Source of the DNA: Pseudocercospora fijiensis CIRAD86
Taxonomy: Eukaryota; Ascomycota; Dothideomycetes; Mycosphaerellales; Mycosphaerellaceae
DNA length: 64,000 nucleotides
NCBI RefSeq assembly: GCF_000340215.1
Contig: NW_006921536.1
Location: 5,532,283-5,596,282 of the forward strand
Direction of reading: 5' to 3'
Part shown: positions 45,380-56,910 of the stretch, in pieces
How the letters are laid out: each line of letters opens with the position of its first letter
How positions within the stretch are numbered: position 1 is the stretch's first letter
Translations under genes and position numbers: made by a program
Notes under the pieces: generated by a model
What the model saw: the letters and a program-made list of their open reading frames with translations, nothing else
The model's database searches: none
Told to the model about the DNA's origin: nothing

Positions 45380-47050
45380 ACATTTACGCTCGTTCTGCCT
45401 CCTTAATTTGCCTATAGATTGCAAATCGCAGCTATAGGCCTCTGCCTAATATGTCGGATAGACTAGCCCTCTACTATCGCTCGTTATTAATTCGAACGTG
45501 TCTATATTAGTCGCTTATTTAATGCAAGGCGTCGACGCCGGCTTCGAAACTACAATCTACCCGTAGTATCTTAACTAATCGTTCGAGGTCTATATTATCG
45601 ACTCCTACTAACGCGCGGCCTCTAACTATAGGCTAGCGATAATCGAGTTTATATAGTCGATATATAGGTTTTACCTTCCCGTTCTGCTCTTATACTATAA
45701 CTATACTCTACTATATATTATTTAGTACGCGGTACGGCGGTACCGCTCTAGATCCTTCTAGTGTCGCTAGTCTAGTATCCGTAGATATAGCAATTTCCGC
45801 GTAATCGCTAGTATCGCCGACTCTACGCGTTATTACGCGCACCGTTTTTCGTCTCGTCCGTCGGCGATAATTAGAACAAATCTTATATACTAGGTACCTA
45901 AACGTAGTCTATCCCTCTACCGTACGGATCTACTTTACTACCTTAGGGAACTCTTCTTCGTATTTCTCGTCTATTAATACTAGGTCGTATAGGTAACCTT
46001 GCGTCCTTCGGCGTTCCGGTAATAACAGTAATCGGAACGTGCTACTAATCTAACTAGACTCCTAAATTAACCTCTCGACGCTAGCGTAAAATACGTAGTA
46101 TATCGACGGCGATAGGCTAAGGCCGCGGGTAATACCGCCTATTAAATATTAATCGCGAGGTAGTTAAGTACGTAGCATTCTCGAAGGCGGTAGTTGTGTA
46201 TATAGTATAGTAGAAAGTCGACGTTAGTTAGTAGTAGAAACTAGAACTACTCTAGTCGCGGGGTTTGCTAATACCGACTCGGGCCCTAATTCGGTATCGA
46301 ATCGGGTGCTAAGCCTACTAGGCAACTTCTATATCCTCTATTACTAACTTCGGTAGCGGGTTCGGCAAATTACGTTATCTATTATCTCGCTTCTTAACCT
46401 TACGCCTAGTGTATTGTATTGCCGCGGATTTATATACGGTCGTTTATTCGGCCTCCTACTTAGACTACTACTCTAGTATACGATCTATAGAATATTTCGA
46501 TCGTTTTATACCTTTATTTGCTACTCGTTATAGCTAAATATATGCCTTTTCGCCGCCGATAGAGTTAGTAGCATCTATAGAAAACATACTATCTTAATCG
46601 TTAGCTCGAACTATCTATATGCCCTACTCTCGGGTCCTAAGACTAACCGCCTTACTAGCCTATACCCTCGTACTATAGCGGGTCTAGTCTATCCGCTATC
46701 GTATAATGATTGTTAGTTACTATAAGGACATAGATCGGTTAATTTAGCTACATTACGTAGCTTATAAGCACTCGCGTCTCGCGCCGGCGATCGCAGTCGC
46801 AACTCTGCTATAGATAGGCTTATATTTATATTACTAACTTTCGATTACTTATTACGTAGTACTATGTTTACTGCGACTTGTTAGTCCTATATCTAGAACC
46901 GTCTATCGTATAGGGGTTTACACTATAACGATTATCTATAGCCTTATTACTTCGGTTACTAGTTGCGTAACTAAACTATTATATGCTTAAGCGCTAGATG
47001 CCTTACTTCGTCGATTTATTAGCTAGTTAGGCCCGACTCGCTAACCGACC
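45380..47050 (-). pseudogene. Unrecognised minus-strand frames C of the giant element
   Basis: Two protein-like stretches in different minus-strand frames: about 46,330-47,000 (SNINISLSIAELRLRSPARD; LVRRLVLGPESRAYR) and about 45,380-46,190 (YIRFVLIIADGRDEKRCA; DTFELITSDSRGLVYPTY). In-frame stops are TAG/TAA only. They may belong to one gene split by introns or indels. Assignment of strand is less certain than for the neighbours because the antisense frame is also fairly open. 47,050-47,520 shows nothing clear. Confidence 0.4.
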
Positions 47051-47529
47051 CGGTTACGAGGCAGGCATTTAAGGTCGTTACCTTTCCTTATTACTGCCTT
47101 CTTTAACATTTACTATTAACTCGCACTAATATACCTGTTCTATGTATATGTACCCCCTTACCCTCCCTATCGTATATATAGTATATTATTTCCTTCGCTA
47201 ATGCCCTATTCTAACTCGTATATAGGCCGCACTATATAACTTAGCCGTCGTACTCGACTAGCGTTAAGCTAGTATATATAGACACTCGTTGTATAACGCA
47301 ACTCTAACGGCTCGCGTTAGGGTCGGCGGGTATAAGTAGCTCTCTGCTCCTATTCTTACCTCCGCCGACCCTAACGTATAGCGAATTTTACTAACTCTAT
47401 TAGTTTATCTACTACTCTCGGATAGTATACGTCGTTGTCGATCTATAGTCCCTAACCTCTATTATATAAGTATTACTAATTAGTATAACCTGTTATATAC
47501 TAATGCTATATACTAGTTATAAACTCGTC

Positions 47530-50500
47530 GCCTACTACCTTTGCCGAGATAGTAGTCTCTACGAATGTCGAGGACTAGCTAAAGGACAACGAGCTACTAA
47601 TTAAAGCCTTAAATAGCGGCAAAGACGTCCCTAAACATATTATACTAAACCTATATAGCATCGATAAGCCTCTTCTTACGTTAGTAATAAAAAGGCTCCT
47701 TCCGTATCTAGAGAAACATTTTTCATTTAACTAGTTAAAGGGGAAGTAGAGTCGCTAGCCCGTTAAGGGGCATTATAAGGAGGAGAAAGCTATAGTATAC
47801 GCTATTACTAGCAACCTTAACTATCCTACTAAACCTAGACGTACGCTATTAATGCCCGAATAGTACTTTAAAGATCCTAAATAGGCTCCGAAGTAGTACG
47901 TTAGGGGAATGCTTCCGTAGGACAATGTAAATAGTCCGAATAATGAAATTTAGAGGTCTATAGTCCACTTAGTATACCGCCTTGCATAGAAGGTTATAAG
48001 GGACAAGTTTACCCCGCCGGCCGGTAATAATACTAAAAAGGAAGACGTATCCGAGAGCGAGACTAATAGATCCCGATAAACTACGCCCTCTATACCTAAG
48101 CGTAGAGTAAGTTCTACCTCTACTAGTAAGACTAGTAGAGCCGGTCGGGTATTTAAGAGAATAACGCTAGGAGATTCGTACGGTAGCAAGGATACTAATC
48201 TAGTAATATCCGACGCGCTACGCCCTATTAAGCCGGACCGGGCTAAGATTACGTTATAGTTTAGTATTGTCGACTAGCGGTTACCTTTAACGGTAGACTA
48301 CGACGTATTTAGCCTAAATTAGTCTATCCTACAATCGAAGACTTCTAATAATATTAGTATAAAGGATTTATTACGGCTCTAGCTCGTACGAGAGTTATTG
48401 CTATCGCCCGAATAGTAGAAGTACGAATTCTTCGCAGTAATCGATCTAGCTCGCGGCCCTAAAGGTCTTTCTAAATGCAAGACTAATCCGATATTCTACT
48501 CCCTAGCTATAGAGATATACAATAGCTTAGATACTAGGATTTCTACTAGACTCGATTTCCTCGTCGGTAAAAATATAACGGACTATGCTAGGATACCTTC
48601 TATATATCGTTAACCGTCCCTACTTAAGGCTTCTAGAACTATCGACCTAGCTTAGTACGGTGCTTCTATAGCCGGTAATCCTACCGAAATCAATGTCGGT
48701 TAGGGTCCGTAGTCGCCTACAAAATCGGCTATTAAGCAAGCTAAGGACGACCGACTCGCTCGTAAGGATCGCGCCGATCGCGAGCGCTATAAATAGCTTA
48801 TCGCGGATAGATTCCGGAGGATATAGGAAGAGTAGGAGGCAGCTCGGCAGGTAGCCGCGCGAAAAGCTATAGCCGACGTCGCCGCGGATATAATAGCGAT
48901 TTAGTAGGCTATCGACAAGGTAGTTAAGGAGGTGCTCCGCGATAACGGTTATAATAGGAATACTGCTTTACTTCTAGTCGCCCTCGACGATTTAGTTCGA
49001 ACGGCCGTCCGTTCCGTATAGCCTAATACGATAGAGTATACGGTAAAGGCCTATATTACTTCTACTCTACCTAAGATATAGCACGCTTTAAATAGACTAG
49101 CACTATCCCTAGTACAACCTCCGGCGTAGACAAATGCTAGTAATAATACTAAGGATAATAGAAAAATTAAATCGAGTAAAGCCGATAATGCTAATAGTAA
49201 GAAGGCCGGAGATATAATCGACTCGAAGCGAGATCGAATTCGCTAGAAATAGATCGAGTCGTTACCGAGTTAGATCGTATCGCTACTAGATCCGAATAAG
49301 CCTAAACTCGCCGTACGACTACCGGGTATATAAGTAGAAGTCTAAGCCGACCCTCTACCGATCTAGACGTTAGTAGATTTTATCGATTAGATCTCGTCGG
49401 CGATACCTAGCTAGTCGATAGATTTAGATATAGAAACCGACGTCGAGAAGCAGTTATCTAGTAACGTATACTCCTATCTCGACGCTAAGAACTTTAAGTT
49501 AATATACGATTTTAGACTACTCGATCCCTCTTAGACTTCGCCGCATATAGGCGTTATTCCGCCTAATTAGAGATCGACTCGTCCGTTAAAGTCTTACTAA
49601 TTCTATACAATTACCTAGACGCTTCTAGCTTCCGTTGCTAGCGCGGACTTCTATATCGGCGGTATAGACGTAGGTATAGGCAAGACGGTATATACGTTAG
49701 GGTACGTCGCTATAACCTCGATATAGTAGAGGGTATAGAGTAATAACGGGCTATTAACTACTAACGCCTATCCCTTTCGGCTATCCAATTCGTCGGTTAA
49801 CCTAGGACTTCGGCTAAATAAGAAAATTGCGTTCGATCCGTAGGTATTAGCTAGCGGTATAAAGCCGGTTATCCGCCCTAGCGTTTACGTTATCTGTATT
49901 CCGAAGCAGCTAGCCGAAAACTAGATATATAAGATCGACAACTTTATACTACCTAGAGCTATATTCGTATGTCTTATAAAAGACTCTAGTAAGCTAACGA
50001 AAGATAAGAGACGTAATAGAGCTAGTCCGTAGAACTATAACTAGGTCGTATATATCGAGGACGTTCTTTATCTCGATTATATAGCGCTCCCGACTCGGCT
50101 AGAACTAGAACAGGTGTTCGGTATAAAGGTTATAAATAAGTAGTAGTTAAAAAAAGGCGTCCTAGTACGCTTATTACTTAAACACGAGGATATTAAAGTA
50201 CCCCCTTGTTTATAGTACTATAAATAGATCGTCCTTACTACCTCGACTATAATATCTAACGTACTAGATTTTATAACGTACAAACGAGCTAAGAAATAGA
50301 AGTCCTAGATACGGTCGGAGAAATCTAATTCGAAACCGCCGCTACTTCGTATACTAGCTACGACTATTATCGTCGACGAGTTTTATATTACTAAGACATA
50401 TAGCGCTAAAGAGTAGACTGCCGTCGCTAGTCTTATAGGCTATCCTTTCGTTCTCGGCCTAAGTAGCACCCCCTTTAGCAAACTATCTAATTTAGCTATT

Positions 50501-51980
50501 ATCGTAACTGCCTCGGTATAGAGATACGTTAAGGCCTACGATACAAAGGGGTACCTCTGCCCTGTTTAGTCGCCTTCTATAGTACGGTTTGATTTCGTCG
50601 ACTAATCGCTATCGACTAAAGAGACGCGCGATATAGAACGTAACTTCTAGTTTAGCGATAATAGTAATATCTCCGACTCGGCTAGGCATATTAGCAATTA
50701 GGTTTCTAAGTACTTACAATCCGAATACTCTAACGCGATAGTAGGTCGAATAGAACTAAGTATTACGGATAAAGATACTTAGGCGCTAGACAAGTTTCGC
50801 CCTTAGTTACTAACGAAAATAGTTCGCCTTAAGAAGACGCTAATATAGTAACCTATACCTAATACTCCGCGCGTACCGGCTATCGATTGTCTACTATATT
50901 CCTATTTTAATATCGGCTTGCAATTTAAATCTATAGAAGATCTAGTATTAAGCGAGTAGGTCGAAGAATAGAAGGCAGCGGAAGATGCTAAATTTATATA
51001 CGTATCTAAGATAATGCGGGTCTTTACTATATTTCTATCGCTGCTTCTCGTACTATAGGGGGGCGATACGGACTTAATTAAGGAACTTAGTACTTTTATA
51101 CTATAGGACATTAAAAACATGCTTCCTAGGATACGCGACTACGGTTTATCGGATCCCTATCTCTAGGACTATATACTAATACTATATAACGAGCCGGTTA
51201 TAGTATCGCTACGGTATATAATCCGAATTAAGCGTAGTAAGCAGCGCTAGCACGGGCATAGAAGTAAGATTGTACTAGCTAGCTTCAAGCCGTAGAATGT
51301 CTTCGTTTTAGACTTAGTATGTATCTATCTGCCCCCCTATCTACTAAGTATATAAGACTAACATTTTTGTAGTATCTTTAGTAGCTAGCTATATAGAAAA
51401 AAGACTCCGAGTATTACGATAACATCCTAAGCACTAGTAATATAGTATATAGAATCCTTATCGATACTTAGAGTAGCTAGACCGATACTACTAGGGCCGA
51501 CCTTGTTAAAGAGTTCGTATCTACGAGGAACAAGGTAAATAGATATAGCGACGAGAAGTAGCTTATAGTAGCATATACAAGCTAGATTACAACTAGTATA
51601 AACCTCCCCCCTACGGATACCGTTATTATTATCGATAATTACTAGACTCCGGAGGCTAACATTTAAATAGGTAGAAGAGTATCTCGCGCGGCCGGCGTTT
51701 AGAGGGCAGATTTTACAGAGTCGTACCGATTTGTAATAGTATCGGTTGTAATTATATAGGCAGTATAGGTTATAAGCAGACAGGTACGAGCTTAGGATAT
51801 ATAATAATCGCTCGGCTTCGAGAAGGAAAAAAAGAGGAAAAAGGGTAAAGTATAATAGGATATAGCTATAGCGTACGTCGGCGCTAGTATTGCGAGTAAG
51901 GGAAGTAGTATATAGAGTCGACGTCGATATAGCAGATACGCTATAAAATGTTAATATAAGTAAAGCAAGCCTAACTTTGT
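47530..51980 (+). pseudogene. SNF2-like helicase, RIP-riddled
   Basis: A plus-strand frame of roughly 1,480 codons, interrupted only by TAG/TAA. Helicase motifs: I, GGIDVGIGKTVYTLGYVAI near 49,655-49,710 (GxGKT Walker A); II, IIVDEFYITK near 50,368-50,397 (DEFH-like with His to Tyr); III, VLGLSSTPFSKLSN near 50,450-50,490, as in SNF2 proteins; and a C-terminal motif VARPILLGPTLLKSS near 51,480. The N-terminal ~700 codons are charged (coiled-coil-like RADRERYK, EEAARQVAARKAI) and not recognised. In intact form it would be an ATP-dependent DNA translocase acting on chromatin or on transposon DNA. The open frame at 47,950-48,189 on the other strand is a shadow of it. Confidence 0.75.
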
Positions 51981-52024
51981 GTTTATCCGCGCCTAATGTT
52001 AATAACTACTACTATAGGTACAAA

Positions 52025-52225
52025 TTAGCGATACGACTCGATAACTAACTTAGGGTACGAGTCGGCAAGCCTATATATTAGGAAGCGACCTAGACTACCG
52101 CTCTGCCCTTTAAATTAGCGATGCGACTCGACAACCGACTAGCTATCCGACTTAGTCTAGCTTAGGTTACTAATCGGCAAACCGACGTATTAGGAAGCTA
52201 CCTAACCTACCGCCCTACCCTTCCT
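52025..52225. repeat. Diverged ~90-110 bp tandem duplication
   Basis: Two units starting aaattagcgatacgactcga (52,021) and aaattagcgatgcgactcga (52,110). Both go on to ...tattaggaagc(g/t)acct...accgc(t/c)ct(g/a)cccttt/cc. The second has an extra inner segment. CGAGTCGG-like motifs recur in many places in the giant element. Confidence 0.6.
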
Positions 52226-52289
52226 ATCCCCTCTTACTATATATCCGTATAGTATGTTTCCCTATATTCCGTTACTACCTTCTTTACGT

Positions 52290-52700
52290 ATCGAGTATAA
52301 TGTTATTATATGCCTATCGTTTTTGTAATAGAAACGCAACCTTTTTACGTAATTGCTCTAACTCTAGTACTAACCGCTCTACCTCGTCTTATAGTTCTTT
52401 ATTCGTCTTCTATCGTATAAATAGCGGCGGTCTATTCTTACGGATATATAGCGCTGCCCTGCCCGAGATTCGAATGCTTCGTTTAATCTGTCTAACCGGG
52501 TCCTCTACGTTAGGAAAGGCTAACTAGCTACTACGTTTATCGACTCGATTAAGTACTAACGACTTAACCGCGTACTGCGATTCTTAACTGTCCTTTACCT
52601 TATCTATATTATCGAAGTTCCCTATCGTTCTAGTGTTAAGTAGAATATATATAGTATAGACCCTAGGCTAGGAAATCGAATATAGTCGACTAGGTTATAT
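52290..52700 (-). pseudogene. Small coiled-coil frame D of the giant element
   Basis: The minus-strand frame reads KRSIRISGRAALYIRKNRPP, then KTNKELQDEVERLVLELEQL-like (with a stop at the Gln), then RKKVAFLLQKR: a ~130-residue protein with a Leu-rich coiled coil near its C-terminus. Stops are TAG/TAA only. Family not recognised; it resembles short helical partner proteins found beside transposases, but that is inference. Confidence 0.5.
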
Positions 52701-52779
52701 AGTATAGGCGATCGGTTAAACAACCCCGCAACCGTAGCTAGAGCGATTAGCAACTAGCGCGCTAGCTAGAACTATACTC

Positions 52780-53190
52780 GGCGCTACGACACTATTTACT
52801 ATACAGCGCTACTATTATACGTGCGGAGCTAGACTATAGTTAGGGTAAAGGCGTAGATAAGGTTAAGCTCGAGATAAGAACTACGCCGGCGACAAGGAGT
52901 ATCGCGAGGAGGACGCTACGGCTACGGCTATTGCGGGCCTCTAGTAGAACAAGAAGCTAAACCCTATCTACTACGCGGCGCCGCTATTATACTACGGAGT
53001 AAGATTACGGCTAGGGCAAAGGCGTAGGTAAAGTTAAGCTCGAGATACGAACTACGGCTACGGCTATCGCGAGCCTCTAGTAGAATAAGAAGCTAAACCC
53101 TATCTACTACGCGGCGCCGCTATTATACTACGGAGCTAGATTATAGCTAGGGCAAAGGCGGTAAGAGTATCGCGGGAGGACAACCGAGTC
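52780..53190. repeat. Tandem repeat block, units of 171 and 136 bp
   Basis: The motif taggg(t/c)aaaggcg recurs at 52,841, 53,012 and 53,148. The 171-bp unit contains an extra piece (ggcgacaaggagtatcgcga) that the 136-bp unit lacks. Units share aagaagctaaaccctatcta and cggcgccgctattatact. Confidence 0.7.
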
Positions 53191-53269
53191 GCCTTACTTA
53201 CTCTCGGAGTATCCTATAACTATACCTTTATTATTCTCGCTATACATTACTCCGACGTATACAACCTAG

Positions 53270-53515
53270 CGTAATGCCGTTAGGTTATATACGTCGGAGC
53301 AAAAGCCGTTTAGAGTTAAGGTTAGGCCTATTATGGCTTCGCGAAGGCTACCGAGAGCTTCCTCTTTCGAGCCCCTAAGCTTCCTTATAGCCCTCTAGCC
53401 GAATAAACGGTCCCTTATTATCTAACCTAACGGTATTACGCTAGGTTATATACGTCGGAGCAAAAGCCGTTTAGAGTTAAGGTTAGGCCTATTATTGGCT
53501 TCGCGAAGGCTACCG
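53270..53515. repeat. ~85-bp direct repeat that includes an Argonaute fragment
   Basis: A block from ggttatatacgtcggagcaa to ttcgcgaaggctaccga occurs at 53,281-53,352 and 53,443-53,515 (the second has one more T in attatt). The second copy runs on into the Argonaute frame (RPIIGFAKATDKIQV); the first runs into unrelated sequence. An inverted piece (ctccgacgtata) lies at about 53,251. Confidence 0.7.
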
Positions 53516-54600
53516 ACAAGATCTAGGTTTAGCGTTTTAGTAATACTAACTAGGTTAGATTCCGCCTTGCCGACTATAGTATCCCGAATACTATAACGCG
53601 ACAGATCACTATAAATAATTACTTCCGTTAACACTACGGAATTACCCTTAAACACCTAGATCGTCCGGTACTTAACGTTAGTATACGCGCTAATCCCTAA
53701 TACCTACCTGCCGAGCTATATACAATCCGTACTAATAAGCCTTATCGACGCCTACTTAGAAGCGACTAGACTTCTAAGATGCTCAAATTCGTAGCTATAT
53801 TTCTAAACCTCGATGCTATATCTATTACCGGAACTCCTAGTACTAGGCTTAGGAATAGTCCGCGGCTCTTCCGTCTTACCGATCCTACCGGTAATTATTA
53901 GTTAACTCCCGTAAAGCTATTTAGCTTCTCGGTAGGTACTAGTATAATTATAGTGCCCGGCCGTATCCTAGATACTCCTCGCGTAGGCTATAATTCGAAT
54001 TCGAAACCTAGTACACTATAGAAGGACTGCTAGAACTTATAGAGCGTTAAGTTTACTAGACCTAGAAAATTTAATAAGTAGTCGGTCCTAGTTACTAACC
54101 GTAAGAGCAATCGAGGCAGTACACTATATAGTAACCTAGGTAGTCCTAAAAAGGCCTTTATAAAGCTCTACGGTAGCAAAGAGAAGTATCCGAAGATAAC
54201 CGTAATTATCGTTAGTAAGCGTTACTACACTCGTTTCTACCCGACTCGTAGGCAGGATACATATAATAACTGTTAGAACCCACTCGCAGGTATAGTCGTC
54301 GACTATAGTATCGCCGATAAGATCTATATAGGGTCGGGCTATAGGCACATTTAGGACTTTAAGGTACAGTACGACCCGCTTACTACGTAGTTATTAAGGA
54401 CGAAATCAAGTTTAAGGCGGATAAACTTTAGCAATTCATATACTACCTCTACTACCTCTTTAGCCGTACGATAAAGGCTATGTCTATCTGCCTACTAGTA
54501 TACTACGTAGACCTTCTTTGCGAGCGTAGCCGTACCTATTTGTTTAGCGTCCTAGCTAAGAGTTATAGCAGTGATTCTTTAGTCTTTAATACCGGATAAG
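53460..54600 (+). pseudogene. Argonaute relic: PAZ, L2, and C-terminal half of PIWI
   Basis: Plus-strand frames show the QDE-2/Argonaute order. PAZ start: GFAKATDKIQV, RFSNTNQVRFRLADYS (53,494-53,580). PAZ core: NNYFR, TAA, HYGITLKHLDRPVLNV (53,614-53,677) and YLPAELYTIRTNKPYRRLL (53,707-53,763), then the TSKMLKF element. L2: GYNSNSKPSTL..KDC and SVKFTRPRKFNK, matching the usual '...GSWNL..VKF..P' linker (about 53,978-54,075). PIWI second half: YPKITVIIVSKRYYTRFYPT (54,188-54,247), AHLGLQGTVRPAYYVVIKDE (about 54,330-54,390) and SICLLVYYVDLLCERSRTYL (about 54,483-54,542). The MID domain and the first half of PIWI, including the first two catalytic Asp, are missing: about 30 codons stand in place of an expected ~250-300. 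The last catalytic residue (RP-x-HY) is now Tyr. In-frame stops and at least two frame changes show it is dead. No N-terminal domain was found. Confidence 0.85.
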
Positions 54601-54654
54601 AGTAGTCTCGTCTAGAGGATAAAGAAAAAGAAGAAGAAGAATTTAATATTAGGA

Positions 54655-54735
54655 GAATGAACTTTAGCAATTTATATACTACTACTACTATATCTTTAGC
54701 TATACGACTAAGGCCGTGTTTACCTATACTAGATA
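54655..54735 (+). pseudogene. Second, diverged Argonaute PIWI fragment
   Basis: aactttagcaatttatatactac (split by one base difference) and the following tctttagctatacgactaaggc repeat 54,427-54,485 (aactttagcaattcatatac; tctttagccgtacgataaagg), the region encoding LQQFIYYLYYLFSRTIKAM. The copy is short and more diverged. Confidence 0.5.
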
Positions 54736-54774
54736 TGTACCTTAGCAATCTAGCGCCCGGACTCGATATAAACC

Positions 54775-54978
54775 TAACAACGCCGCAGGCTCGGATCTAG
54801 TACCGGCATATTAAAAGGGCGTATAAGGCTACAATTATTATTAAGTAGCTAATCCCTTCGTTATAGGCGAAGGCAAATAGCTCTACCTATAACGAAGAGG
54901 TTAGCTACTTAATAATAATTGCAGCCTTATATACCCTTTTAATATACCGGTGCTAGATCCGAGCCTGCGGCGTTATTA
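54775..54978. repeat. ~200-bp inverted repeat (foldback/MITE-like)
   Basis: Left arm aacgccgcaggctcggatct (54,778 on) and right arm agatccgagcctgcggcgtt (to about 54,974) are inverse; the arms extend inward about 80 bp with a few mismatches (ccggcatattaaaaggg / cccttttaatataccgg; attaagtagctaa / ttagctacttaat). The loop is about 40 bp and itself has a small hairpin (ttcgttatagg / cctataacgaa). It could be an inserted foldback element. Confidence 0.85.
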
Positions 54979-55099
54979 GCCTCGACCTTCGTTAACTACG
55001 GTATAACTACGACGGCGACGAAAATCCTATAGTACTTCTACCGAGAATTATAACGAGATACTATAAAAGACAAGAAACTATATAGCGGGACCTAAAGCA

Positions 55100-55770
55100 G
55101 TGCGGAACTCGTACAAGTCGAGACTAATTAGGCTATCCGCCGCGAGTCGGTAGTAGTAATAGTAGCAATAGGATATAGATATAGTAGCCGAGAGGCTAGA
55201 TAGGACAAGGAAACTAGATAGCGGGAAGTGAAGTAGTACGGAACTTATACGACTCTAGGCCGAGTAGGGTATCTACCGCGAGTCGGTAGTAGTAATAGTA
55301 GCAATAGGATATAGATCTAGTAGCCGGGAGGCTAGATAAGACAAGGAAACTAGATAGCGGGAAGTAAAGCAGTACGGAACTCGTACGACTCTAGGCCGAG
55401 TAGGGCATCCGTAGTAAGTCGGTAGTAGTAATAGTAGCAATAGGATATAGATCTAGTAGCCGGGAGGCTAGATCGGATAAGGAAACTAGATAGCGGGAAG
55501 TAAAGCAGTACGGAACTTATACGACTCTAGGCCGAGTAGGGCATCCGTAGTAAGTCGGTAGTAGTAATAGTAGTAATAGGATATAGATCTAGTAGCCGGG
55601 AGGCTAGATCGGACAAGGAAACTAGATATCGGAAAGTTAAGCAGTGCGGAACTTATACGAATCGAGGCTAAGTAGGCTATCTATAGCGAGTCGGTAGTAG
55701 TAGTAGTAGCAGTAGAATACTAGGATAGTAGCTAGGACAATAATTTTAACTAGTAGTAGCTAAACTCTTC
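55100..55770. repeat. 136-bp tandem repeat array, about 4.5 units
   Basis: The motif (g/a)agtcggtagtagtaatag recurs at 55,144, 55,280, 55,416, 55,552 and 55,688, an exact 136-bp period. Units share ggatatagatctagtagccg, aaggaaactagatagcggga and acgactctaggccgagtagg. No protein frame explains it. Confidence 0.92.
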
Positions 55771-56079
55771 GGTACTACATTAATCTATATTAAGGCCTAT
55801 CGCGATAAAATGCATAGGCATACGTATCTATAATTAAATTGGTCGCTATATATGCTAGAATGTTTTAAGTTACTTCTAGGTAATTCGACAATCCGCGAAG
55901 GCGTAGTTGCCGCTAGTATATAGGATACAGGTTAGTCTAGCGCTAACCGAGCGTCTAACACGAAGACGGTAATATTAGAAAATAGCATCGTAATATAGCA
56001 GGATATAAGTTTGATATATTAATAGTATTACCGAAAAGTGTAGGCTAACTCTAAGATGCCGAGTCGTAGTGTTAATCCG

Positions 56080-56910
56080 CCCCTAAATTATTAATCGACC
56101 CTAAACTTAGCAACCCTATATATAAATAATATATATGTCTATACTAGACTAGCAGTGCTCGTACGCTATCCTGCGATAGTATGTAATACTGCCTTAAGTC
56201 GACCGTAGTAAACGTTTATCGTGCTACTTAGAGTTAGTAGTAGCTAAACATTCGAGTTATAGTAAAACGTACTTCTCTAGACACTATCGATGTACTGCTT
56301 ATCTACGCCGCGGACTATAGCAATAGCACGATCCTTACTAGCGTCCTAGTCTAATACACTACCGTCCGGAAACATAATATAGTCGGCGAGCTTAGTATTA
56401 GCTAGAACTGTATCGTATAGGAGGTATGCAAACTAGTCTTCTAGGTACGAGCGATCGAGTAGCAAATCCTTGTTAGCGAACTAGCCTATAAAATAGAAAG
56501 AGGCACTAGTAGTAGTATAATTGCTGCCGACTAGAAAACAGTAGACGCGAGTATTATTACTCTCCCCGGCCTGCTAGTATAGAAAGCCGATCCACTCTAG
56601 GTTATAACCTACAATATCCTATTAAGTATAGGCGAGCGAGTAGGTAATATCCGGCTAAAGCACCTATATCGACACGATTAGCTCTAGATCTCGCTACGTC
56701 GAAGATATAGTCTAGTATAAGGGCGATTCGACCCCGACTAGAAACATACCTAGCCGACCTTAATACCTAGAACCCTAAAGCGGGTTAGAGCCGCGGGCTC
56801 TAGCTAATAGAATAGTGCTATTAGCTAGGGAGCGGATAACTAGCGCACTATCCCTAGAGCGACGCGAGACCCGATACTTAGCTACGCTAGAGGTTGAGAT
56901 ATAGGTTAAT
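56080..56910 (-). pseudogene. Unrecognised frame E of the giant element
   Basis: The minus-strand frame, open except for TAG/TAA, reads SRRSRDSALVIRSLANSTIL, then GRLGMFLVGVESPLY, DIVGYNLEWIGFLY, AGESNNTRVYCFLVGSNYTT, then ANTKLADYIMFPDGSVLD and LLLTLSSTINVYYGRLKAVL. About 280 residues. It looks like a folded alpha/beta protein, but I cannot name the family. Confidence 0.5.

Noticed and set aside
46370..47040. Plus-strand hydrophobic frame
   Set aside because: It is fairly open but Ser/Tyr/Leu-rich like antisense shadows elsewhere; the minus-strand reading has more natural composition.
53446..54348. Minus-strand open frames at 53,446-53,655 and 54,136-54,348
   Set aside because: They are antisense shadows of the Argonaute relic; the plus-strand frames carry the recognisable motifs.
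55100..55770. CRISPR-like array
   Set aside because: Units are 136 bp with no short repeat/unique spacer structure, and the host is a fungus.
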